DNA of 57,029 bases from Bartonella sp. AU18XJBT (GTDB lineage: Bacteria; Pseudomonadota; Alphaproteobacteria; Rhizobiales; Rhizobiaceae), in assembly GCF_028618595.1 (NCBI RefSeq), contig NZ_JAQITE010000014.1, positions 1 to 57,029 of the forward strand, given 5' to 3'. The notes below the pieces were generated by a model, which saw only the letters and a program-made list of their open reading frames with translations, was not told the DNA's origin and made no database searches. Position 1 is the stretch's first letter, and every line of letters starts with the position of its first letter. This document shows, piece after piece, positions 10,014 to 20,109 of the stretch. A program made the translations under genes and the position numbers.

Positions 10014-10425
10014 CATCACCCCTTCAACAAAATAAAAGCTTTCACACATCCTTGCTCAATCTTTTAACATTGTCATAAAACTACAAATCATCACCCGATC
10101 TTCAGCGAGATGAAATTGGGGGAGTGCTATTGTTTCAAAGCCGCTTGTTTCAAAAAAGCACCCGCTCTCCATAACAGTTGTAATACGCCCCATAGGCTCA
10201 GAAGCTTCACGAGTAGTCATAAAATAAAATTTCAACTGTTGTACATATGCCCCAATGAGAGGATCTTGTTGCAAAGAGGAAACAAGATCTTTTGCATAAA
10301 CTAACTCACTCTTTTCGCGCGTTATTTAAATAAGCACAACTTCTGAAAATTTTTCCTAAGTTTCAGGATCACGAATAAGGCTTGCAAAAGGAGCAACCCC
10401 CGTACCACTTTGAAAGAAGATAAAG
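10014..10425 (-). pseudogene. Decayed partial duplicate of fpr (3' portion)
   Basis: This stretch is a degenerate copy of about 390-410 bases of the 3' half of the neighbouring fpr gene (roughly 10494-10884), in the same orientation and placed directly downstream of it. Translated pieces such as QQDPLIGAYVQQL and MGRITTVMESG match the intact protein. The copy has extra bases in the FETSGFETIAL region, in-frame stops (for example in GTTATTTAAATAAG) and no start or C-terminus. It cannot make a reductase. It looks like a tandem duplication now decaying. Confidence 0.85.
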
Positions 10426-10443
10426 CATCAACTTTCCCACTCA

Positions 10444-11271
10444 TTACTCCACAAAAGCGCGCTCTACAACATAAGTAGCAGGAGCATTATTGGCCCCTTC
10501 AACAAGACCAAAACTTTCACACATCCTCGCACAATCTTTTAACATTGCCATGGAACCACAAATCATCACCCGATCTTCATCAGGATGAATTTTAGGAAGG
10601 CCTGTTGTTTCAAAAAAGGACCCGCTCTCCATAACAGTCGTAATACGCCCCATATGCTCAGAAGGTTCACGAGTAGTCATAGGATAAAATCTCAACTGTT
10701 GTACATATGCACCAATGAGAGGATCTTGCTGCAAAGAGGAAACAAGATCTTTTGCATAAACTAACTCATTCTTTTCGCGTGTTGTTTGAATAAGGACAAC
10801 TTCTGAAAATTTTTCATAAGTTTCAGGATCACGAATAAGACTTGCAAAAGGAGCAACCCCCGTCCCAGTTGAAAGAAGATAAAGACGTTTTCCAGGAATA
10901 AGAGCATCAAGAACCAGTGTTCCTGTAGATTTTTTACGCATGAGAACTGTATCACCAATTTTAATTCTTTGGAGATGCTCAGTTAAAGGCCCCCCTGGAA
11001 CTTTTATCGAAAAAAATTCAAGCTGTTCATCCCAAAAAGGACTTGCAATCGAATACGCGCGATAAACCGGCTTTTCTGCATTTGGCAAACCGATCATAAC
11101 AAACTCACCCGAACGAAAACGAAAACTGTCCGGACGATTCAAACGGAATTTAAATAACCGATCTGTATAGTGACAAACCTCTTGGACAGTAAGAGCAAAC
11201 ACATTCTCAGGAATCGGAAAATTTGCAACGCTGCTGATGTTTGATGGAACATTGGTAGCAGACGTATTCAT
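10444..11271 (-). CDS. fpr: Ferredoxin--NADP(+) reductase
   Basis: A 275-residue FAD enzyme that moves electrons between NADPH and ferredoxin or flavodoxin, often linked to oxidative stress and Fe-S or siderophore metabolism. The FAD-binding motif RAYSIASP lies near residue 75, the NADP-binding loop LLSTGTGVAPF near 125 and MICGSMAML near 230. The chain ends VERAFVE, the usual C-terminus of the alphaproteobacterial type. The ATG at 11271 has GGGGAAGAG just before it, so it is preferred over the one at 11283. A degenerate duplicate of the 3' half follows immediately downstream. Confidence 0.93.
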   Translation of the reverse strand: MNTSATNVPSNISSVANFPIPENVFALTVQEVCHYTDRLFKFRLNRPDSFRFRSGEFVMIGLPNAEKPVYRAYSIASPFWDEQLEFFSIKVPGGPLTEHLQRIKIGDTVLMRKKSTGTLVLDALIPGKRLYLLSTGTGVAPFASLIRDPETYEKFSEVVLIQTTREKNELVYAKDLVSSLQQDPLIGAYVQQLRFYPMTTREPSEHMGRITTVMESGSFFETTGLPKIHPDEDRVMICGSMAMLKDCARMCESFGLVEGANNAPATYVVERAFVE

Positions 11272-11283
11272 ACTCTTCCCCAT

Positions 11284-12264
11284 ATCTTTATTGAACGCTA
11301 AATTTCGAATCCTTGATGTGATATAGTACTTGCATAACCATCTGCCAACAATTTTCTTAAAACAAAAACCTCAAGATTAACACTTTATTAAACGAATGAG
11401 GAAAATACGAATACAAATAACATTCAAAGAAAAACAAAAACATTGAGTATTAAACAATCATGGGATTCTTTTCCCCTCTAACACATAATGCATATTTCCA
11501 TTGTAACGCTATAACACTTTCTCACTTAACAAAACTTATGACCCAAAACCTTCAAATAAGAGAAATAAAATTTTTGTTGATTGAACGATAACCAGACGAA
11601 TCTTCAACAAGATTTTCGGCATGACATCTATTGTTTTCCTTACAGACCTTTTTACACTGCTCTTTCCATAGATATCCATAAATAAATGAGTCTAACGCGC
11701 TCTATAAGCGATAAAATTGATTTCACTAAAAACCAATCAAACGATATCCAAATCAACAGGTTTAATGTATCATAAAGTGCTTACACACTGTTTTCCATTT
11801 AACAAAATAACTTTAAGTGTATGAGACGACATCCAAAATTGCACAGATGAATGACCTTCCCCCTCATGGTAAAAAACTTGTAATGCATTGATTTAGCGTG
11901 GGTAATTTAATCATTTCACCTTCTCTGAAATAAGCAGCCAAGTCAACATTTAATCAAATTTAATCAAAACAATCGCCCCTGCAACAACAGCCTAATCTTG
12001 CAGTCTTCAAAATGATACAATACAATAAACTATGTTTTACAAATTATTAGAAGATACCGTGTTGATAACAACACAAATAAAACTAAAATATCTCTTATAT
12101 TCGAGTGCCATTTTACATAAAAAAACGACTTTAATGGTGCATAATTCAGTATAAACGCCTTATGATTTTGACTATAGTAAATAGTGCCTTTCCCTTTATC
12201 ATCAAAGAACCTCAATGAAATCACCAAAAACTCCGTATTTCACGAACACAGATAAGCTTTTAAA
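11284..12264. other. Non-coding region between fpr and alr
   Basis: About 980 bases with many stop codons in all frames. I see no gene, RNA or repeat that I can support. A promoter for alr must lie near its right end but no clear boxes stand out. Confidence 0.5.
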
Positions 12265-13380
12265 ATGAAAAAATCCGTTAATAATGAAATCAATACATCA
12301 CTCTATGCCGCTGTTGCAACCATCGATGTCAGTGCCATTGTTGCCAATTATATCACTTTAGCCAAACGTGTAGCTCCAACACAATGTTCAGCAGTTGTAA
12401 AGGCAAACGCCTATGGATTAGGAGCTCACAAAATTGCTCCTGCCCTTTATCAAGCTGGTTGTCGCACTTTTTTTGTCGCCCAAATCATAGAAGCACTCCA
12501 ATTAAAAAGCATTTTACCATCAAATGTCACGATTGCTCTTCTGAATGGACTTCCACACTTAGCGGAAGAGTTTGTCGCACAATCTGGTATTGTTCCTGTT
12601 CTAAACTCTTGGAATGCCATTGAAAATTGGCAAAAAATTTGTCAAAAAAAAAATAAAAAATTTCCAGCAATTGTTCAAATCGATACCCATATGAACCGAT
12701 TAGGACTAGATCAAAAAGAATTACAAAAACTCATCAAACACCCTACAATTTTCGAAAAAGCAGAAATAAAATATATTCTCAGTCACCTCGCGAATGGAGA
12801 AGACAAAACACATTCATCCAATTATACACAATTGGCTACTTTAAAGACCATCCTTGCGCAATTGCCTGCTTGCAAAGTTTCCTTTGCTAATTCTGGAGGT
12901 ATCTTTCTAGTCCCAGATTTTTATTTTGATCTTGTTCGTCCAGGCATTGCACTTTACGGAGTTGATCCGCGAGGAAAACACCCATCACCTTTGAAACCTG
13001 TTTTAAAACTTGAAGCCCGAGTCATTCAAAACCGCGTTGTTGATGCAGGAAAACCTGTTGGTTATGGAGAAAGCTTTATAACCAACAGACCAAGCACTCT
13101 TGCAACCATTTCTGTAGGCTATGCAGACGGCTGGCTCCGTACTCTTTCGAATAAAGGAACAGTTTATTTCAAAGGGCACAAACTTCCCATGGTTGGGCGG
13201 GTTTCTATGGATTCCATTATTGTAGATACGACCGATCTTGATCAAAAACCTCAAACAGGTGACTGGGTAGAACTCATTGGCCCCCATCAAACACTTGAAA
13301 AAGTATCTACAGATGCCGGTACCCTTCCCAATGAAATTCTAACAGCTCTTGGCTCCCGCTATAAATACATTTACACATAA
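12265..13380 (+). CDS. alr: Alanine racemase
   Basis: A 371-residue PLP enzyme that interconverts L- and D-alanine to feed peptidoglycan synthesis. The PLP lysine is Lys46 in SAVVKANAYG. The second catalytic base is the tyrosine of SVGYADGWLR (about residue 285). HMNRLGL and SHLANGED are typical barrel motifs, and LVRPGIALYG and MDSIIVD complete the family pattern. The length is normal and the protein complete. It stands alone between two long non-coding stretches. Confidence 0.95.
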   Translation: MKKSVNNEINTSLYAAVATIDVSAIVANYITLAKRVAPTQCSAVVKANAYGLGAHKIAPALYQAGCRTFFVAQIIEALQLKSILPSNVTIALLNGLPHLAEEFVAQSGIVPVLNSWNAIENWQKICQKKNKKFPAIVQIDTHMNRLGLDQKELQKLIKHPTIFEKAEIKYILSHLANGEDKTHSSNYTQLATLKTILAQLPACKVSFANSGGIFLVPDFYFDLVRPGIALYGVDPRGKHPSPLKPVLKLEARVIQNRVVDAGKPVGYGESFITNRPSTLATISVGYADGWLRTLSNKGTVYFKGHKLPMVGRVSMDSIIVDTTDLDQKPQTGDWVELIGPHQTLEKVSTDAGTLPNEILTALGSRYKYIYT

Positions 13381-13710
13381 AAACTCTTTAAAGAAATAAA
13401 TTGATAAAAATCATCATTTTAGAAAATTGAGGGGCTTTTACGAAAGATTTTACAACAATCAATCACATAGAATGGTCATAGACATCGCACATTCACAGAA
13501 ATCTCAAAATAGACAAGTGGATGGACTGTTTTATGGAATTAGCTTTCACTCAAAATACAAAAACTTAGCCTTTCCCCATAAATTGATAAAAAAGAATCTA
13601 TTGCAAAGTTTTTAAAATTAATTGCCCAATGAAACCAAAATATTAATTCTCTATATATCAAAAAAACATCCAGTCTCGTAAGTTTCTCTTATTTTCAGCT
13701 TTGTTCATAG

Positions 13711-13870
13711 TGAAACAATCAAAATCATTCGCTTGCAAATCACAAACGAAATCGATGTATGTGTGTAAACACACTTGAAGGAAGGAAAATCTGACTTATG
13801 AGATATTTTAACTATCAAGCGCTGTTAACACAATATTGAAAACTGGCAAAGTGAATGATGGTGCCCCTTT
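13711..13870 (+). repeat. Composite intergenic repeat, copy 3
   Basis: Module A at 13714-13748 (AACAATCAAAATCATTCGCT, then TGCAAATCACAA). An internal palindrome GTGTGTAAACACAC lies at about 13760-13773. Module B at 13831-13867 (ATATTGAAAACTGGCAAAGT, then GAATGATGGTGCC). This is the best-preserved forward copy. Confidence 0.65.
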
Positions 13871-14206
13871 TACTTTAAAAGTGTAAAGATGATGGAGCAC
13901 AATAGATTTTATATTATGAGGCTTTACCATTATACCACTCACAAACACCGCCATGAAATAGGCTTGGGTTCCTTAAGGGATGTTTCTATAAGACAGTGCT
14001 ATCCAGTTTTCTCGTGATCATAATCCTCAATCTAACAACGTTGAAACAAACAATAGGATTGCAAATATAATTTTGGAAGCTCATCTGAAAGATCAAAAAT
14101 GACAAAAATTTCCGTTATAAAAATTAAAGAAGCAACTATTCGTTGAGCCGTAATTTCTTTATTTGAGAATTTTTATATCATACTTTACTATTGAGATTCA
14201 TGATCG

Positions 14207-14444
14207 TTAAAACGCATGATCACGGTCTGTAGAATCAAGCTTTGGCGAGAAAAACATTTCAGTATCTGCTTGTAAGACATTTTGACAATTTTTAGATTCC
14301 TTAACAACTTGTCCTGAAAGAAAACACTTCTTTCCCCATTCTTCCCTTAATTTTGCATCTTTCTTAAAATCTTCTACGCTATAGTTTTTTTCACAACCCC
14401 ACAGCGAATAATAGAGCCATGCATAATAAAATAATTTTTTTCAT
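14207..14444 (-). pseudogene. EexN-family entry-exclusion lipoprotein, frameshifted
   Basis: On the minus strand an ATG at 14444 with a GAGGGG ribosome site begins the lipoprotein signal MKKIILLCMALLFAV. After a one-base shift in the run GGGG (about 14396-14400) the frame continues GCEKNYSVEDFKKD, then CFLSGQVVKESKNCQNV, to a TAA at 14207. The lipobox cysteine and the pattern of paired cysteines with EESKNC-like spacing fit the EexN family. These lipoproteins are linked to conjugation systems, where they block uptake of a second plasmid. As written, the frame ends at a TGA after MKKIILLCMALLFAVGL. Removing one G restores a lipoprotein of about 78 residues. Either a true pseudogene or a contingency G-tract. 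It lies about 2.2 kb upstream of virB2. Confidence 0.7.
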
Positions 14445-15496
14445 TTTACCCCTCTTTAAATACCTTATCTGTTAACATCATCCCCCAAATTGGTGTTAAG
14501 TTTTCATACTGTATGAGAAGACAGCCTTACTATCACTTACTTGCTTTCAAAGTGAGCACTCTGAGTAAAATAACGTAAGAAGAACTCACAACAGCCATCG
14601 TATGAGTTTGTCATAAAATATAATGAGAAGGAAAAAGCCCAAACTGAGTAAAAATGACAAAATTAGAAGACTCACTAATGTTTTTTTCCAACTGATTTCA
14701 AATAGTGACATTGCGATAGGAACCGCGCCCCTCACCCTATAGAAAGCCTATGAGCATTATAACGCTTAGTATCACGATCAATAGACTACAAAGCCATTAC
14801 AAAAAAGTATGAGCTCTTTTTACCTATTCGTATGTTGATTATTGTTTCCCCCATTGAATGCTTAAATGAAAACATCTTGTAATATATAGAAAACAATCAA
14901 CAATGCAAATCATTTTTACGAAGATTTCTTCGTGTAGAGTCTGTTTGAAATCCATCTTTTAGAAGTCTGAATTTAGAAGCAGATAATTATGAAAGCTTTT
15001 CAAGGAATGCAACAGGTTGATCACTTTTAAAGAAGTAAAAAAAAACGTGATCCAATCTTGAAGACAAAATTCTGACGAAAAAACTTTTGTTATGAATTCT
15101 TTTAAGGCATTGTAAAATATGTTATCCGTTATATCAAATGTTACGCCATTTTGGGATCTGTTCATTTTTCACTTTTATTAACTCCGCTCTAGAAATCCGT
15201 TTCTTGAGCGTTTTTTATCGTCTCACTTTTTTCTTCAAACACAAGTACTCAAAAACGCTTTGCCACCAACAATGAAATTTTCCTGCTTTTATAAAACACA
15301 TAAGTAAAAACAAAAGAGAGATTTTGAGAGCATCCCTCCTTGAAAAGGGAAGTATCATCCATTTACTTCACAAACGAAAATAATCTCACGGTTTATTCAA
15401 ATTTGCCCCATAGTCTTTTGCCCTATGCTCTGGTGCAATTTTATTGATAAAGTTTTCTCTATAAAAGATTTAAGTAAATATGTTCGTTAAAACCAA

Positions 15497-16222
15497 TCAC
15501 GGATTTGCAAAGGGATTGTAAGACCCATTATCTCGCCGCCATTTTAAAGGTTCAGTGAAATCACTTGACCAAAGACCGATCTTGTTGTTGCGTGCTTTTT
15601 CTTCTGCATAATGGTACTGGGTTGGAATAGGATTTTTCCCCTCTTTTGAGAGTACCAACATACCTTCTGTAAGACCTGCCTCAGCTAAATCAACCCCTTG
15701 AACAAAACATTGCGCATAATAAACACCATTGTGCATCAGAGCCTGTTTACAGGATAAATCCTGCCCAAGTGTTTTGGTGACAAGCCAAGCCGTTGTAACC
15801 GCACCACAGGGCCATTCTTGATCATTTAATCGTGCTTTTTGACGTGGTGCACATGTGTCTACACCATAAAGATGAATATCACGGGTGATATATGAGCGCC
15901 AAGATTGTGCAGCAGGCGTCAGTAATTTAAATGTAACCCCACTTGTAACAGAGGCCTTACCATGAAAAACAACAGCATTATTTGCAACATCATTTAATGA
16001 AACATTCTTCTGCAAATCGAGAGCTGGTTCATTTTTTTCTAATTGCTGTTTGGTGGTAGATTTGCCCAACTTCTTTTCTTCTCCATAAAGATGGACAATA
16101 TCTTGGATATCTTGCATCTCAAATGTTTTAAGAATGCTAAAATCCATTTTATCTTTATATTGACTTAATCCCCACACTATGGAACCCATAATGTAAACAA
16201 TAACAATCAATTTAAATAGCAT
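15497..16222 (-). CDS. Membrane-anchored staphylococcal-nuclease-like (thermonuclease family) protein
   Basis: A 241-residue protein with one N-terminal membrane anchor or signal (residues 3-21), a charged linker, and a C-terminal SNase-like OB domain (about 80-225). The domain pattern IHLYGVDTCAPRQKA and later EKARNNKIGLW matches thermonuclease-family proteins, including those annotated near succinoglycan genes. The cysteines at DTCAPR, WPCGA, LSCKQ and AQCF could form disulfides in the periplasm. The usual Arg-Glu-Arg catalytic set is not clearly complete, so nuclease activity is uncertain. It is divergent from virB2 and there is no sign that it belongs to the secretion system. Confidence 0.75.
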   Translation of the reverse strand: MLFKLIVIVYIMGSIVWGLSQYKDKMDFSILKTFEMQDIQDIVHLYGEEKKLGKSTTKQQLEKNEPALDLQKNVSLNDVANNAVVFHGKASVTSGVTFKLLTPAAQSWRSYITRDIHLYGVDTCAPRQKARLNDQEWPCGAVTTAWLVTKTLGQDLSCKQALMHNGVYYAQCFVQGVDLAEAGLTEGMLVLSKEGKNPIPTQYHYAEEKARNNKIGLWSSDFTEPLKWRRDNGSYNPFANP

Positions 16223-16620
16223 TTCTTAATACGCTCGCTCAAAAAGTTCATTGTTTTTCTATCCTTTCATATTATTTATCAGCAATCCCCTTGTTTTTAA
16301 AGAAAAAATTCAAATATCTGTGTTGCATATTAACTACATTTTGTAAAGAATAACATTCCTTCTTGCATTGTTTTAATATTGTTGTCTTTACAAATGAGTA
16401 CAACTTAAAATTGCCATTTTCATGTAACACAATCGCAGTTTGAAAAGACTTCTGTCTCTTTAAGAAAAAGAGTTTGAGAGTGAGCAGATCCACTATCAAG
16501 GCTTTTAAAACAAATAAATGAGGAAAATTTAACTGTCATCAAATGACAGCATTCTTCAGTTTCTTAGAGGCAATGGAATGTCGACATATGAACAAATATT
16601 ATTTGTTAAAGAGAGGTAAA
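16223..16620. other. Divergent promoter region upstream of virB2
   Basis: About 400 bases between the SNase-like gene and virB2. It holds a perfect 7-bp inverted repeat (16533-16549). The frame of virB2 is open back to 16543 but that extension is not typical of the pilin. No virB1 lytic transglycosylase gene is present, as is usual for the Bartonella virB operon. In Bartonella henselae this promoter region is controlled by the BatR response regulator and RpoH1 (known, not shown here). Confidence 0.55.
16533..16549. promoter_or_regulatory. Perfect inverted repeat upstream of virB2
   Basis: CTGTCAT (16533-16539) and ATGACAG (16543-16549) separated by CAA, ending 71 bases before the virB2 start. 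It could be an operator half-site pair or a small leader hairpin. Confidence 0.45.
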
Positions 16621-16941
16621 ATGACAGATAATAGATTCCAAAACATCATTTTTATCGTAACCATGCTGCTTTTTACGGCAGTTTTTGTATCTGATCTTTC
16701 TTATGCTGCTCCTGCTGCTAGTGGAGGTGGTTTCGGAAATCTTGATGGTGTTTTAGGTAACATTGTCGCAATGATGACGGGTCCAACGGCAAAGCTTATT
16801 GCAATTATATGTGTTGCTGCTGTGGGTATTGGCTGGATGTACGGCTTTATTGATTTACGCAAAGCAGCTTACTGTGTTCTGGGGATTGCTATTGTTTTTG
16901 GTGCTCCCGCTCTTGTCGGTAAATTAGCGAGCACAGCATAA
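16621..16941 (+). CDS. virB2: VirB2, major pilin of the VirB/D4 T4SS
   Basis: A 106-residue pilin precursor. A long signal peptide (about residues 1-29, ending DLSYA-APAAS) is followed by a Gly-rich stretch and two hydrophobic helices (about 52-72 and 80-103), the VirB2/TrbC fold. The ATG at 16621 has AGAGAGG upstream. The frame extends back to 16543 but would put charged residues before the signal. It is the first gene of the operon, and virB3 follows at once (stop TAA then ATG). Confidence 0.93.
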   Translation: MTDNRFQNIIFIVTMLLFTAVFVSDLSYAAPAASGGGFGNLDGVLGNIVAMMTGPTAKLIAIICVAAVGIGWMYGFIDLRKAAYCVLGIAIVFGAPALVGKLASTA

Positions 16942-17250
16942 ATGAACGAAGATACTCTTTTCCTTGCCTGTACGCGCCCAGCCATGTTTGCTGGTGTTAC
17001 AATGGAAGCGATGGCGCTCAATGTTATGGCGACATCCATTCTTTTCATTTTAACGAGTGATTTTACCATGTTTGGTCTTGGGATCGGTATACACTTTATT
17101 TTGCGAGAGGTGACAAAGTATGACCACAACCAATTTCGCGTATTATTTGCATGGCTCAATACCCGAGGAAAACAAAAAAACCTCAACCGATGGGGAGGAG
17201 GTTCAACCTCCCCCCTGCGCCTTATCCGCACTTATAAGGAACTAAGCTGA
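16942..17250 (+). CDS. virB3: VirB3, inner-membrane T4SS component
   Basis: A 102-residue membrane protein with the family start DTLFLACTRPAMFAGVTMEA and a hydrophobic pair at about residues 14-55. VirB3 sits at the inner membrane and associates with the VirB4 ATPase. Its ATG directly abuts the virB2 stop, showing translational coupling. Confidence 0.92.
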   Translation: MNEDTLFLACTRPAMFAGVTMEAMALNVMATSILFILTSDFTMFGLGIGIHFILREVTKYDHNQFRVLFAWLNTRGKQKNLNRWGGGSTSPLRLIRTYKELS

Positions 17251-17263
17251 AGGAACGAAGCTG

Positions 17264-19627
17264 GTGAAACAGATGTCAATAATGAAACGGGAAACTTTAC
17301 CTGAAGAATATATTCCCTATATACGCTACATCAACCAACATGTCATTGCTTTAAATTCACGCTGTTTAATGGTTGTGATGGCTCTTGAGGGTATAAATTT
17401 TGACACTGCGGATATTGATCAATTAAATTCTTTACACAACCAATTAAACACCCTTTTAAAAAATATCGCAGATGAACGGGTTGCTTTATATTCCCACATC
17501 ATCCGCCGCCGTGAAACGATATACCCAGAAGGTCATTTTCTTTCATCTTTTGCAACAACATTAGATGAAAAATATAAAAAGAAAATGGTTTCGCAAGAAC
17601 TGTATAGAAATGATCTATTTATTTCACTGCTTTGGAATCCGGCAGCGGATAAAACAGAAAAGCTGGTTTCATTTTTTCAGCGCTTGAGCAAAGCGAAGAA
17701 AACACAATCTGAACCCGATGAGGAAGCTATTCGTAAACTCGAAGAGTTAAGTCAAGATCTTATGCAAGGTTTGGAAGAATATGAAGTCCGTCTGCTATCA
17801 ATCTATGAACATGAAGGTATCTTATTTTCCGAACAAAGTGAATTTCTCCACCAGCTAGTGGGGGGAAGACGTGAACGTATTCCTCTCACCTTTGGAACTA
17901 TTGCTTCAACGATTTACTCGGATCGTGTTATTTTTGGGAAAGAAATTATCGAAATTCGCCATGAAAGCAATGAACGCTTTGCTGGTATGTTTGGATGGAA
18001 AGAATACCCTTCTAAAACACGCCCTGGTATGACCGATGGTCTGCTTACAGTACCATTTGAATTCATTTTAACACAATCCTTTGTCTTTAAAAGTAAGGCG
18101 GCCGCCAGTGTGATTATGAGCCGCAAACAAAATCAAATGATCAATGCGGCTGATCGTGCTAGCTCACAAATTGATGCACTAGATGAAGCGTTAGATGATT
18201 TAGAATCAAACCGTTTTGTTTTGGGTGAACATCACATTTCTTTAGCTGTTTTTGCTGATCATCCCAAAATATTGACTGAGAACTTATCAAAAGCACGGGC
18301 CCATTTAACCAATGGCGGAGCCGTGATTGCCAGAGAAGATCTAGGATTGGAGGCAGCATGGTGGGCACAGCTTCCTGGAAACTTTAGCTATCGTGCGCGT
18401 TCAGGCGCCATTACCAGCAGAAATTTTGCCGCTTTATCGCCCTTCCATTCTTTCCCCGTTGGCAAACTGAATGATAATGTTTGGGGCGCTGCTGTCGCAT
18501 TACTAAAAACACAGGCTGGTTCACCTTACTATTTTAATTTTCATTATGGCGATCTTGGCAACACGTTTGTTTGTGGTCCATCGGGATCTGGTAAAACAGT
18601 GATTGTCAATTTTCTTCTTGCACAATTACAAAAGCACAATCCAACAATGGTTTTTTTTGACAAAGATCAAGGAGCAGAGATCTTTGTACGAGCTGGAGGA
18701 GGGAAATATAAACCTTTAAAAAATGGGCAACCAACGGGTATTGCTCCCTTAAAGGGCATGGAATACACTGAAAAAAATAAGATCTTTCTTCGTAATTGGA
18801 TCTTAAAGCTGGTGACCGCTGAAGGGCAAATCGTAACAGAAGAAGAGCGACAAGATATCGCCAAAGCCATCGATGCCTTAGAAAACTTACCCCCAACACA
18901 GCGCTCTCTTGGTGCCCTTCAACTGTTTTTTGACAACACATCCAAAGAAGGGATTGCCATACGGCTACAACGCTGGATTAGAGGCAATGATTTAGGGTGG
19001 GTTTTTGATAATGATCAAGATGATCTCAATTTAAATGCCCAGTTCATTGGATATGACATGACCGATTTCTTAGACAATGAAGAAATTCGGCGCCCCTTAA
19101 TGATGTATCTCTTTCACCGTATTCTTGATTTGATTGATGGGCGACGCATCATTATTGTCATTGATGAATTCTGGAAAGCTTTGGAAGATGATTCATTCAA
19201 AGCTTTTGCGCAAGATCGGCTAAAAACAATCCGTAAACAAAATGGCATGATGCTCTTTGCAACACAAAGCCCTAAAGATGCTTTGAACTCAACAATCGCG
19301 CACACAATTATTGAGCAATGCCCTACCCAAATATTTTTTCCAAATCAAAAAGCAAATTACAATGATTATGTCGAAGCTTTCAAACTTACTGAGCGTGAAT
19401 TTGAACTGATACAGTCAGAGTTAAGCAGAGAATCTCGCCGTTTTCTCATCAAACAAGGACAAAGTTCCGTCGTTGCAGAACTTAACTTACGTGGAATGAA
19501 TGATGAGATCGCCGTTTTAAGCGGCACAACAAAAAACATTGAACTCATGAATGAAATTATCAACGAATATGGAGCTGCCCCAAACAAATGGCTGCCCATA
19601 TTTTATCAAAGGAGAAAAAATCAATGA
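17264..19627 (+). CDS. virB4: VirB4, T4SS ATPase
   Basis: A 787-residue cytoplasmic ATPase that energises pilus assembly and transfer. The N-terminal domain (about 1-420) contacts VirB3 and the membrane complex. The P-loop is GPSGSGKT at about residues 437-444 and Walker B is IIIVIDEFWK near 630, followed by FATQSPKDAL. The start is GTG at 17264 with AAGGAA eight bases upstream; an ATG at 17273 is too far from that site. The stop overlaps the virB5 start. Confidence 0.95.
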   Translation: MKQMSIMKRETLPEEYIPYIRYINQHVIALNSRCLMVVMALEGINFDTADIDQLNSLHNQLNTLLKNIADERVALYSHIIRRRETIYPEGHFLSSFATTLDEKYKKKMVSQELYRNDLFISLLWNPAADKTEKLVSFFQRLSKAKKTQSEPDEEAIRKLEELSQDLMQGLEEYEVRLLSIYEHEGILFSEQSEFLHQLVGGRRERIPLTFGTIASTIYSDRVIFGKEIIEIRHESNERFAGMFGWKEYPSKTRPGMTDGLLTVPFEFILTQSFVFKSKAAASVIMSRKQNQMINAADRASSQIDALDEALDDLESNRFVLGEHHISLAVFADHPKILTENLSKARAHLTNGGAVIAREDLGLEAAWWAQLPGNFSYRARSGAITSRNFAALSPFHSFPVGKLNDNVWGAAVALLKTQAGSPYYFNFHYGDLGNTFVCGPSGSGKTVIVNFLLAQLQKHNPTMVFFDKDQGAEIFVRAGGGKYKPLKNGQPTGIAPLKGMEYTEKNKIFLRNWILKLVTAEGQIVTEEERQDIAKAIDALENLPPTQRSLGALQLFFDNTSKEGIAIRLQRWIRGNDLGWVFDNDQDDLNLNAQFIGYDMTDFLDNEEIRRPLMMYLFHRILDLIDGRRIIIVIDEFWKALEDDSFKAFAQDRLKTIRKQNGMMLFATQSPKDALNSTIAHTIIEQCPTQIFFPNQKANYNDYVEAFKLTEREFELIQSELSRESRRFLIKQGQSSVVAELNLRGMNDEIAVLSGTTKNIELMNEIINEYGAAPNKWLPIFYQRRKNQ

Positions 19628-20109
19628 AAAAATATGGCTTAGTTACACTGTTATCTTTTTCTTTTATTTCTCATGCAATATCACAAACGACACCCGATGC
19701 CGATGAATATTATAAACAAGCACTCGAGAATACACAAAAATTAGATGCTGCAAAATCAGAAACAGCTGAAACCGTTTATAAGACTGCAACAGATACTGCA
19801 AAAAAAATTAAAGCAATAAGTCAACAACTTGAAAATATTAAATCAAAATCAGACACAAAACCCGAAGAATTGCAAGTCCTTCGACAAGAGCTTCAAGTAA
19901 AACTTTCTCTTCTTCAAGCGGATATTCAAGTGGCTTCTTTAAAACTTCAGTCTCTTGATATGATTCAGGCAAGAGATACGAAAACAAAAGACGAAATGCG
20001 TGAAGAAAAGGAACAACAAAAGCATAAACATCTTGAAGCACAATTAAAAGAAAAAGAAAAACAATTAAAAGAAAAACTTGAAAGTACGCGTACAAATGTC
20101 AGACTTTAG
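19624..20109 (+). CDS. virB5: VirB5, minor pilus component (17-kDa antigen homologue)
   Basis: A 161-residue secreted protein with a clear signal peptide (MKKYGLVTLLSFSFISHAIS). The rest is helical and rich in Lys, Glu and Gln (coiled coil from about residue 60 to the end). In Bartonella henselae the protein encoded at this locus is the immunodominant 17-kDa antigen (known). The start overlaps the virB4 stop as ATGA and the 3' end overlaps virB6 by 14 bases. Confidence 0.9.
   Translation: MKKYGLVTLLSFSFISHAISQTTPDADEYYKQALENTQKLDAAKSETAETVYKTATDTAKKIKAISQQLENIKSKSDTKPEELQVLRQELQVKLSLLQADIQVASLKLQSLDMIQARDTKTKDEMREEKEQQKHKHLEAQLKEKEKQLKEKLESTRTNVRL

Larger units (their letters stand above)
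13381..15496. other. Largely non-coding, decayed region before the T4SS locus
   Basis: About 2.1 kb containing the third composite repeat (13711-13870) and a frameshifted EexN-type lipoprotein gene (14207-14444). Short open frames at 13427-13615 and 14959-15165 show no ribosome site or recognisable protein. The region looks like decayed former coding DNA next to the secretion locus. Confidence 0.6.

Noticed and set aside
13427..13615. 62-codon plus-strand frame after alr
   Set aside because: Composition like non-coding DNA and no related protein recognised.
14959..15165. 68-codon minus-strand frame
   Set aside because: No good ribosome site, no recognisable family, in a decayed region.
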